A program made the position numbers and the translations under genes. A stretch of DNA of 10,511 bases from Thermomicrobiaceae bacterium. Lineage in GTDB: Bacteria; Chloroflexota; Chloroflexia; Thermomicrobiales; Thermomicrobiaceae. Positions 4,659 to 10,511 of the stretch are shown piece after piece. The stretch spans positions 1 to 10,511 of the forward strand of contig SKTL01000210.1 in the NCBI GenBank assembly GCA_007122555.1, given 5' to 3'. Within the stretch, counting starts at the first letter, position 1; every line of letters starts with the position of its first letter. The notes below the pieces were generated by a model. The model made no database searches. It saw only the letters and a program-made list of their open reading frames with translations, and was not told the DNA's origin.

Positions 4659-7439
4659 TCACTCGTCCTCAAGCACGACCCGATGGTTCCCGGCAACATC
4701 CGGCCCCGGCTCAACGACCGCTCCGTGCCCGTCATGACCGGGCACGTCCGCCGCGGCGTGATCCGGATTCGCCAGCACCAGCGCGAATCCGCCGACGATA
4801 ATCGCGATAATCGCGATCGCCGCGAGATAGGCGTATTCGCCAACTCGAGCGCTAAGCGGCGGATTGAGGATCTCTTCAGCTGTGTCCGGTTGTCGGAATC
4901 GGCGCAATCGCAAGGCGTTTGTCACCACAGAAACACTGCTCATAGCCATTGCCGCGGCCGCCAGCACCGGGTTGAGCAGCAATCCAAAGAACGGATAGAG
5001 AATGCCCATCGCCACCGGAATCAGCAGCGTGTTATAGCCGAATGCCCAGAACAGCCCTTGCTTGATCGCGCCAACCGTCTTCCGCGACAGGGCGACAGCC
5101 GTCACGATCGTCCGGAGATCACCGCCGATCAAGGTGATATCAGATGCGGCCATTGCGACGTCCGTTCCCGTGCCGATCGCAATCCCGAGGTTCGCCTGCG
5201 CCAGCGCCGGGGCGTCGTTAATGCCGTCGCCGACCATCGCCACGATGCGGCCCGCTTCCTGTAGTTCGGTGACTTTTTCCGCTTTCTGTTCGGGCAGAAC
5301 CTCGGCAAGGACATGATCGATCCCGACCTGTCGGGCAATCGCCTCAGCGGTGGCCTGGTTGTCTCCGGTAATCATCCAGACTTCCAGGCCGAGCGCCTGC
5401 AGCTTGGCGACGGCCTCGGTCGATTCCGGCTTGAGCGAGTCCGCTACCGCAATGATCCCGGCTCCCTCGCCATCAACCGCAACGAACATCGGCGTGACGC
5501 CGTTGGCGGCCATTTCATTGGCTTGTGAGGTCATACCGTTCAGTTCAATGCTGAACTGATCCATAAGGGCCTGGTTACCGATCAACAGGTCCCGACCGTC
5601 GACCGTCGCCTGAATGCCCTTGCCGGTAACCGACTGGAACCCGTCGGACGATGGCAGATCGAGCCCAAGTTCGGTCGCCCGATTTACGATCGCTTCACCC
5701 AGCGGATGCTCGGAACCTACCTCTGCCGCGGCAGCCAGGGTCAATACCTCGGACTCCTGCATTCCGTTCGCCGGAATGATCTCCGTCACAGTCGGCTTGC
5801 CCCGCGTCAACGTGCCGGTCTTATCCAGCACGATGGTGTCGATCCGCCGGGTCATCTCCAGGGCCTCGCCGCCACGAACGAGAATGCCGTTTTCAGCAGC
5901 CTTCCCCGTGCCGACCATGATCGCAGTCGGCGTCGCCAGGCCTAGCGCGCAAGGGCAGGCGATGATCAGCGTGGCGATCATTACGGTCAAGGCGAAGATC
6001 AGTCCCGGCCCCAACGCCAGCCAGACAGCGAAGCCGAGCGTGGCGGCAACCAGAACAATGGGCACAAAGTAACTGGAGATCGTGTCAACCATCGCCTGCA
6101 TCGGGGCCTTGGATCCCTGGGCCTCCTCGACCATGCGCATTATCTGGGAAAGCGTCGTATCGCGCCCGACTTTGGTCGCCCGGAAGACGAAACTGCCGGT
6201 CTTGTTGATCGTGGCGCCGATGACATCGTCGTTCGCCGTCTTCTCAACCGGGATGCTCTCGCCGGTCAGCATGCTCTCGTCCAGCGCCGATGAGCCTTCA
6301 ATGATCGTCCCGTCAACGGGGACTTTCTCGCCGGGGCGAATCCGGACATGATCACCCACCTGCACAGCTTCGATCGGGATATCCTGCTCAATCCCGTCGC
6401 GAATAACCCGGGCCGTGCGCGCCTGCAATCCGGCTAGCGCCTTGATCGCCGCGCTCGTCTGTTTCTTCGCACGAGCTTCCATCCATCGGCCCATGAGCAC
6501 CAGCGCGATGATCACTACTGCGGTCTCGAAATACAGATGGAACGGGAAACCCCATTGCGCCGCGAGACCCGGCCAGAGCGTGACGAACGCGCTGTAGCCG
6601 AAAGCAACACTGGTTCCGATTGCGACAAGCGTGTTCATGTTCGTGGTGAAGTGCTTCGCCGCCGCCCAGGCGCCCTTGTAGAACACCGACCCGGCCCAGA
6701 ACTGCACAACCGCCGCCTGGATCAGCAGCAATGGCGCAAGATACTCCATGTCGATGCCGAGCGGCACATACATCTCGATCATCATCAGGGAGCCGATCGC
6801 CAGCCCGACGATCCACTTGCGCTTGAGATCGTTCATCTCCCGCTCACGGGCCTGTTCCCGCGGATCGGCCTGCGCCTCACCGGATTGAGCACCGGACGCC
6901 ACAGGACGCCCCTGCGTCTGTGGGAGATTGACGCCGAAGCCCGCCTTTTCAACGGCGGCGGTCAACGCGCTTATGTCAACCATGTTCGGATCGTAGGAGA
7001 CCGTCGCCTGCTCGGTGGCGAAGTTGACGCTGGCTTCACTGACCCCATCAACCCGACCGAGCGATCGCTCGACCCGTCGTACACAGGACGCGCAGGTCAT
7101 CCCCTCGACATCGAGCGTGATCTCGCCTGGCGTGGACAAGTCCTGCAGTGGCGCGTGACCGTTTTGCGCCTGATCCGACTCCAGTTCCTCGACACCGTAC
7201 CCGGCCTTCTCCACGGCCGCCCGAAGGTCGTCGGGCCGGACCACATGCGGGTCATAGCTGACCGTCGCTCGCTCGGTCGCCAGATTGACGTTGGCGGATC
7301 GAACGCCATCCAGCTTCTCCAGCCCGCGTTCAACCCGACGAACACACGACGCGCAGGTCATCCCGGAGACGAGGAGACTCGCCTCATGCGCCTGATGCTG
7401 GCTATCCTGTTGTGTATCGCGAGTTGGCGCCGTCGTCAT
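4659..7439 (-). CDS. copA: Copper-translocating P1B-type ATPase CopA (Cu(I) efflux)
   Basis: 926 residues. It exports Cu(I) from the cytoplasm using ATP. Two N-terminal HMA domains each have intact GMTCASC (Cys29/Cys32 and Cys116/Cys119). The transport motifs are TGES (392-395), the ion-path CPC (495-497), DKTGT with phosphorylated Asp539, SEHPLGEA and GDGIND (737-742). YN in the penultimate core helix (FGYNTLL) and [14 protein letters not shown] in the last one mark the Cu(I) subclass. Beyond the usual end there are about 77 extra residues: a further hydrophobic helix (about 869-890) and a tail with four His (894, 902, 905, 919). GGTGAG lies 5 bases before the ATG. It is downstream of csoR on the same strand and converges with larC, 38 bases apart. 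Confidence 0.97.
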   Translation of the reverse strand: MTTAPTRDTQQDSQHQAHEASLLVSGMTCASCVRRVERGLEKLDGVRSANVNLATERATVSYDPHVVRPDDLRAAVEKAGYGVEELESDQAQNGHAPLQDLSTPGEITLDVEGMTCASCVRRVERSLGRVDGVSEASVNFATEQATVSYDPNMVDISALTAAVEKAGFGVNLPQTQGRPVASGAQSGEAQADPREQAREREMNDLKRKWIVGLAIGSLMMIEMYVPLGIDMEYLAPLLLIQAAVVQFWAGSVFYKGAWAAAKHFTTNMNTLVAIGTSVAFGYSAFVTLWPGLAAQWGFPFHLYFETAVVIIALVLMGRWMEARAKKQTSAAIKALAGLQARTARVIRDGIEQDIPIEAVQVGDHVRIRPGEKVPVDGTIIEGSSALDESMLTGESIPVEKTANDDVIGATINKTGSFVFRATKVGRDTTLSQIMRMVEEAQGSKAPMQAMVDTISSYFVPIVLVAATLGFAVWLALGPGLIFALTVMIATLIIACPCALGLATPTAIMVGTGKAAENGILVRGGEALEMTRRIDTIVLDKTGTLTRGKPTVTEIIPANGMQESEVLTLAAAAEVGSEHPLGEAIVNRATELGLDLPSSDGFQSVTGKGIQATVDGRDLLIGNQALMDQFSIELNGMTSQANEMAANGVTPMFVAVDGEGAGIIAVADSLKPESTEAVAKLQALGLEVWMITGDNQATAEAIARQVGIDHVLAEVLPEQKAEKVTELQEAGRIVAMVGDGINDAPALAQANLGIAIGTGTDVAMAASDITLIGGDLRTIVTAVALSRKTVGAIKQGLFWAFGYNTLLIPVAMGILYPFFGLLLNPVLAAAAMAMSSVSVVTNALRLRRFRQPDTAEEILNPPLSARVGEYAYLAAIAIIAIIVGGFALVLANPDHAAADVPGHDGHGAVVEPGPDVAGNHRVVLEDE

Positions 7440-7480
7440 TTTCTCTCACCTGATCAATTTGGCATCGTAGATGTAATTCT

Positions 7481-7526
7481 CCCCTCTCCCAGCATTGGGA
7501 GAGGAGTCGGGGGTGAGGGCGTTCTG
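7481..7526. repeat. Palindromic GC-rich intergenic repeat (REP-like) between csoR and copA
   Basis: CTCTCCC (7484-7490) and GGGAGAG (7497-7503) form a perfect hairpin with a 6-base loop, followed by TCGGGGGTGAGGGC. This layout, CCCTCTCCC / GGGAGAGG / tCGGGGgTGAGGGc, resembles small palindromic elements dispersed through the intergenic regions of many GC-rich genomes; that resemblance is from memory. It fills almost the whole gap and would lie in the csoR-copA transcript. It has no U-tract on either strand, so it is not an intrinsic terminator, but it could stabilise or separate the messages. Confidence 0.6.
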
Positions 7527-7838
7527 TTACCCAACACTCTTTGTAAATCGCTCCAGCGCGTCCATCACTTCCTGCAGGGCGGCTTCCTGATCATCTGCGT
7601 TCGTAACACAACCGCGGATGTGATCTTCCAGAATCACCAGCCCGATCCCGCGGGCGGCCGCCATGATCGAGGAGATCTGCGTCAGGATGTCAACGCAGTA
7701 CTTGTCCTCTTCGACCATTCGTTGCACGCCGCGCACCTGGCCTTCCATCCGGCGAAACCGCGCCAGAATCCGCGCCTTGTCTTGCGAATAAGAGTCGCTG
7801 GTATCCGGTGTGTCGATGCCTGTCGATTCGTCGGACAT
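7527..7838 (-). CDS. csoR: CsoR-family copper-sensing transcriptional repressor
   Basis: 103 residues from the chosen start. CsoR is an all-helical tetrameric repressor that leaves its operator on binding Cu(I). The Cu(I) triad is complete: Cys48 (KYCVDI) and His73-x3-Cys77 (DHIRGC), with the same spacings (25 and 4 residues) as Cys36/His61/Cys65 of the M. tuberculosis protein. RFRRMEGQVRGVQRMVE is the conserved first helix. ATG at 7838 is preferred because GAAAGG (complement of 7848-7853) stands 9 bases before it; an in-frame ATG at 7859 adds seven residues but has no ribosome site. The complete triad argues for copper, rather than a formaldehyde (FrmR), nickel (RcnR) or persulfide (CstR) sensor, and copA next door agrees. 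It is probably autoregulated through the operator at 7878-7894. Confidence 0.93.
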   Translation of the reverse strand: MSDESTGIDTPDTSDSYSQDKARILARFRRMEGQVRGVQRMVEEDKYCVDILTQISSIMAAARGIGLVILEDHIRGCVTNADDQEAALQEVMDALERFTKSVG

Positions 7839-7874
7839 GCAGAGGAACCTTTCATCCATCTATCGTCGTTGATA

Positions 7875-7904
7875 AGCATACCCCCTATGGGTATTTGAAA
7901 GCAA
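7875..7904 (-). promoter_or_regulatory. csoR-copA promoter with overlapping CsoR operator
   Basis: On the - strand, TTGCTT (complement of 7899-7904) and TATGCT (complement of 7875-7880) are separated by 18 bp. The inverted repeat ATACCC-CCTAT-GGGTAT (7878-7894) covers the spacer and part of the -10 box, the ideal place for a repressor. TACCC/GGGTA half-sites with a G/C-rich core are typical of CsoR operators. Expected transcript start near 7868. Confidence 0.82.
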
Positions 7905-8084
7905 ATCTATCGATCTCCGCAGTGAGCTGTGATCCATTCTCGCACAGCAGCAGGATCGATTATTCGACTATAGCAATCCAGCTGCTGAATTCCGAACACG
8001 GGGCGATTCGTTCGCACGGGAATCGCGAGCCTTCGCATGAACGTCGTGTGGGCAGGATGATGAACCGCGATCGCACGCACCGAC
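7905..8084. other. Intergenic region between csoR and the FAD oxidase, no gene seen
   Basis: Upstream of the csoR promoter and downstream of the oxidase terminator. Open frames here are short, lack ribosome sites and resemble nothing I know. No RNA gene or further repeat was recognised. Confidence 0.5.
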
Positions 8085-8122
8085 AAAAATCGGGCGGCTG
8101 ATGGGGTATCATCAACCGCCCG
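8085..8122 (-). terminator. Rho-independent terminator of the FAD oxidase gene
   Basis: On the - strand, CGGGCGG-U-UGAUG pairs with CAUCA-G-CCGCCCG around the 6-base loop AUACCC (arms within 8091-8122). The stem has 13 pairs including one U-G wobble. It is followed at once by AUUUUUG (complement of 8084-8090). It begins 19 bases after the TAA at 8141-8143. Confidence 0.92.
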
Positions 8123-8140
8123 GGTGCGGGGGTAAAGGAG

Positions 8141-9505
8141 TTACCGTGCGGGCTGGATATTCTGGTTCGACCAGAATGCATTTTCCGGATCGTATTTCGC
8201 CTTTAGTTCGGCCAACCGCGCATAGGCGTCAGTCCCATACGCGGCTCTCACGCGATCTTCCCCGTCTTCAATACCAAGGTAATTGACATACACACCGGCG
8301 GAGTGAGGGGCTATCGCCGCGCGGACTCCACGCGCCCACGAAATGTGAGGATCAGGGTCGCTCGCGTCAGACCAGCGGGAAATGATTGCAATGTTGTAAT
8401 CGGCGCTTCGGTGCACGAACGCCGAGTCCTCCGCCGTCACCCGCCGGCTGGCGCCGCCGAATTGCTCAACAACAAGCGCCGACAGCGGAGATGTTACTTC
8501 ACCGAACCTGGCGACGAGCGTCTCGATAACATCATCCGACAGGGTTTCGATGAAGTCGCCGGTCCAGTAAACATTCAAACCGGGTGGAAACCCTTCATCG
8601 AGTATTGTTTGCATGACCGGATAGGGGATCGGGTTGAGATCCACCGCGACCGGCGGCCCCCACTCGATGAGCGGCTGAAGAACGTTACGCCCTTCGTCAG
8701 GATCACCGTTGAAGCAGCATACGTAGGCGACAATGCGATTACCGTCCGGGTCTGTCATCAACGCGGTGTGGATCGTCAGTGCGTCCGGAGCGGTCTTGTT
8801 GAACTCTCGGACGGCGCGCAGCGCATCAGAGGCGCGGTCGATAGGATGAACGATCATACCGCCGAGTACCGTGTCGACTGGATGAAGCCGCATATCCAGC
8901 CTGGTAACGACGCCAAAGTTTCCGCCACCACCACGCAAGCCCCATAAGAGGTCTGCATTCTGTGATTCGTTCACCTCAATGACATCGCCATTCGCGGTAA
9001 CGACTTCAGCGCCGATCAGGTTGTCACAGCTCATGCCGAATTCACGCATGAGCCACCCGAAGCCGCCGCCGAGCGTCAGCCCGGCGACTCCTGTGGTGGA
9101 GATCATCCCTCCAGTCGTTCCAAGGCCATGTTTGTGGGCGGCGGCGTCGAACTCAGACCAGGTTGAGCCACCCTGCGCCCGGGCAACTCTTTGGGCCGGG
9201 TCGACTTGAACATCTCGCATCCGTGACAAATCGACGACCAGGCCATCATCAACCAGCGCCTTGCCCGCCGCGCTATGTCCGCCGCCGCGCACCGAGAGCG
9301 CCAGTCCCTGCTCGCGGGCGAAGCGGACGGCTTTCACCACGTCATCGGTGCTTGAACACTGCGCGATCAGCGCCGGCTTGCGCTTGATCATACCGTTCCA
9401 TAGCGCACAGCCCTCTGGATACCCGGCGTCATCCGGAGTCAGCACCGTTCCCGCCAGACCGGCCCTAAACTGCTGGATGTCCTGGGCTGAGCCTTTGTTC
9501 TGCAT
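8141..9505 (-). CDS. FAD-linked oxidase of the BBE (berberine bridge enzyme-like) / PCMH family
   Basis: 454 residues. It has an N-terminal PCMH-type FAD-binding domain and a C-terminal BBE motif (AAYGTDAYARLAELKAKYDPENAFWSNQNI is the region just before the end). His77 in SVRGGGHS is the residue that usually carries the 8-alpha-histidyl FAD bond. The second FAD link, a Cys found in bicovalent members, is not evident at its usual place (TTGVAGLTLGGG), so a single covalent bond is predicted; Cys160 in FGMSCDN is nearby but shifted. FAD-contact glycines (GLRGGGGNFGVVT) are intact. No signal peptide is apparent. The start is well fixed: GGAGGT (complement of 9513-9518) lies 7 bases before ATG. 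Members oxidise sugars, alcohols or secondary metabolites; the substrate here cannot be told and no partner gene is in view. Monocistronic, ending in a strong terminator. Confidence 0.9.
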   Translation of the reverse strand: MQNKGSAQDIQQFRAGLAGTVLTPDDAGYPEGCALWNGMIKRKPALIAQCSSTDDVVKAVRFAREQGLALSVRGGGHSAAGKALVDDGLVVDLSRMRDVQVDPAQRVARAQGGSTWSEFDAAAHKHGLGTTGGMISTTGVAGLTLGGGFGWLMREFGMSCDNLIGAEVVTANGDVIEVNESQNADLLWGLRGGGGNFGVVTRLDMRLHPVDTVLGGMIVHPIDRASDALRAVREFNKTAPDALTIHTALMTDPDGNRIVAYVCCFNGDPDEGRNVLQPLIEWGPPVAVDLNPIPYPVMQTILDEGFPPGLNVYWTGDFIETLSDDVIETLVARFGEVTSPLSALVVEQFGGASRRVTAEDSAFVHRSADYNIAIISRWSDASDPDPHISWARGVRAAIAPHSAGVYVNYLGIEDGEDRVRAAYGTDAYARLAELKAKYDPENAFWSNQNIQPAR

Positions 9506-9754
9506 CAGACGTACCTCCCTCTTCGCCGGTCACGTTGACGAACATCGTGATCGGTCATCATGGATGGCGCTGCACAGGCGAATGATCAGGCGCGCGATTG
9601 TCCCGGCTGTTACCCGTGATTTGTACGCCAACGGCTCCCTTGCGAGAGACAGGTAGCACCCATAATCGGCCCGCAACGCAAACGCGACACGAAACAGCTA
9701 CCTGGAAGTCCCAGTCACGAACACACATGAATTGCCCAGGCAGCGATTGTGTAT
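9506..9754 (-). other. Long untranslated leader of the FAD oxidase, no gene recognised
   Basis: If the promoter at 9755-9783 is real, the transcript has about 240 bases before the oxidase ATG. It contains an 8-base inverted repeat, CAGGTAGC (9650-9657) with GCTACCTG (9697-9704), enclosing 39 bases. No known riboswitch or T-box signature was recognised. An open frame on this strand has no resemblance to known proteins. Confidence 0.3.
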
Positions 9755-9783
9755 AGATTAGCAAACTGCCAATCGTCTGTAAA
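9755..9783 (-). promoter_or_regulatory. Candidate sigma-70-type promoter upstream of the FAD oxidase
   Basis: On the - strand, TTTACA (complement of 9778-9783) and TAATCT (complement of 9755-9760) are spaced by 17 bp in a locally AT-rich stretch. It lies just beyond the hairpin ending the NHL gene and points toward the oxidase. Sequence match only. Confidence 0.4.
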
Positions 9784-9807
9784 TACGTCGAAGGATCCGA
9801 TCGAGGC

Positions 9808-9831
9808 GCCAGTCGCCCCGTGGCGACTGGC
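9808..9831 (-). terminator. Strong hairpin downstream of the NHL-repeat gene, possible terminator
   Basis: GCCAGTCGCC (9808-9817) and GGCGACTGGC (9822-9831) form a perfect 10-bp stem with a 4-base loop, 38 bases past the NHL stop codon. There is no U-run on either strand, so it would be a poor intrinsic terminator; it could instead be a 3' stabilising stem or a protein-binding palindrome. Confidence 0.5.
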
Positions 9832-9869
9832 AAGTCCGGCTTCCGAACATCAAACGAGGTCGGTTTGGA

Positions 9870-10511
9870 TCAGAGATCGAGGTTCATCGTTTGCACCGCC
9901 CCAGTGTGCAGGTCGACAACGCGAACGACGTGATTATTGGTATCCGCAACGTACAGTCGACCTCCGGCCACGCTCAGCCCTCCAGGCTCGCCGAACACGG
10001 CGTCTGAGCCGGCCCCGTCTTCCAGCCCGTGTTCGCCGCTGCCCAGCCATCCTTCGACCCGGCGTTCCGCCGGAAACAGGCGCTTGATCTTGTGGTTGTA
10101 GCTGTCAGCAACGTACACAATGCCTTCATGAACGGTCAGCCCGATCGGATGCTGCAGGCGCGCCTGGTCGCCGACGCCATCGATATCGCCGAAATCGAAG
10201 AGTCCGGAGCCGACCAGTGTCTGCACCTGATCTCCAGGCGGCAGTTCCACATAGCGAATGGCGCTCGTCTCGCTATCGGCGAAGTAGAGCCGGCCGCCGT
10301 CGATCGCCAGCCCGCTTGGCTGGGCCAGCCAGGACCGGGTGCGATCGCCATCCCGAATCGCTTCAACGCCATCCCCGGCATACGGTTCGATGTGACCCGC
10401 CCGGATGTCCAGCCGCCAGATCTGGTGGGTACCGGCCATTGCGATGTAGAGGAACTCCTCGTGCAACGCCAGATCCCAGGGGGAACGAAGACCAACCTCA
10501 AGCGCCGGGCC
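9870..10511 (-). CDS. NHL-repeat protein, NHLRC2-like, C-terminal part (5' end outside window)
   Basis: 213 residues are visible and the frame stays open to the window edge, so the start lies beyond 10511; the TTG at 10466 is internal. The protein is a series of NHL beta-propeller blades. The recurring motif is LYxADxxNHxI: LYFADSETSAIRYVE, VYVADSYNHKIKRLF, LYVADTNNHVVRVVD. Each is preceded by a blade opening such as QPSGLAI, QHPIGLTV and EPGGLSV. The stretches LYIAMAGTHQIWRLD (here with F for L, FLYIAMAGTHQIW) and SGLFDFGDIDG are characteristic of the NHLRC2 group, which usually has a thioredoxin-like domain before the propeller; that domain would be upstream, out of view. The exact role of bacterial members is unsettled, though a thiol-redox or scaffold role is often assumed. 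Confidence 0.85.
   Translation of the reverse strand, partial: GPALEVGLRSPWDLALHEEFLYIAMAGTHQIWRLDIRAGHIEPYAGDGVEAIRDGDRTRSWLAQPSGLAIDGGRLYFADSETSAIRYVELPPGDQVQTLVGSGLFDFGDIDGVGDQARLQHPIGLTVHEGIVYVADSYNHKIKRLFPAERRVEGWLGSGEHGLEDGAGSDAVFGEPGGLSVAGGRLYVADTNNHVVRVVDLHTGAVQTMNLDL

Noticed and set aside
6537..7898. 453-codon open frame antisense to copA and csoR
   Set aside because: Shadow of the GC-rich copA frame; His/Arg-rich composition, no ribosome site, crosses two well-supported genes.
8303..8947. 214-codon open frame antisense to the FAD oxidase
   Set aside because: Shadow of a strongly supported gene; no recognisable domain.
9558..9833. 91-codon open frame on the - strand between the NHL gene and the oxidase
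   Set aside because: No ribosome site at its start, no recognised similarity, and it overlaps the candidate promoter and the hairpin at 9808-9831.
1..10511. tRNA or rRNA genes, CRISPR arrays, insertion sequences, phage genes
   Set aside because: No cloverleaf, direct-repeat array, transposase or phage structural motif was seen on either strand.

Overview
This is a GC-rich bacterial segment, most likely chromosomal, with tightly packed genes, ATG starts mostly preceded by purine-rich ribosome binding sites, and UGA used as an ordinary stop by several genes. Gene content and protein style suggest a Chloroflexota relative, perhaps Thermomicrobia/Sphaerobacter-like. That placement is inference; nothing in the window fixes the taxonomy.

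Left block (1-4620, + strand): the tail of an RraA-like protein, a MerR-family metal-type regulator, a CcdA/DsbD-type redox membrane protein, a membrane-anchored heavy-metal-associated (HMA, MerP/CopZ-like) protein, rlmN (23S rRNA/tRNA m2A methyltransferase) and larC (nickel insertase of the nickel-pincer cofactor). The CcdA-like and HMA genes are each interrupted by one in-frame UGA. Each UGA falls exactly where the family has a redox or metal-binding cysteine. Each is followed by a hairpin with a GGUC loop at about the position seen in the E. coli fdhF SECIS element. I read them as two adjacent selenoproteins: Sec201 in the second CcdA cysteine motif, and a UxxC replacing the HMA CxxC. A MerR-type promoter (TTGACT, 20-bp spacer, 18-bp perfect palindrome) lies inside the last codons of the merR-like gene and points at the pair. 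The layout suggests a metal-induced selenium-based metal or thiol handling module. A mercury-type MerT/MerP analogue and an electron relay from CcdA to the HMA protein are both possible.

Middle block (4659-7894, - strand): a copper efflux operon, csoR then copA. It has a clear promoter overlapped by an ATACCC-N5-GGGTAT operator, and a palindromic repeat sits between the two genes. CopA has two N-terminal HMA domains and an unusual C-terminal extra membrane helix with a His-containing tail.

Right block (8085-10511, - strand): a BBE-type FAD-linked oxidase with a strong Shine-Dalgarno and a textbook intrinsic terminator, preceded by a long leader with a candidate promoter, then the C-terminal part of an NHL-repeat (NHLRC2-like) protein that runs off the window.

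The window therefore holds three separate metal-linked units (the Sec/MerR module, CsoR-CopA for copper, LarC for nickel). The paired selenoprotein operon is the item of highest interest.
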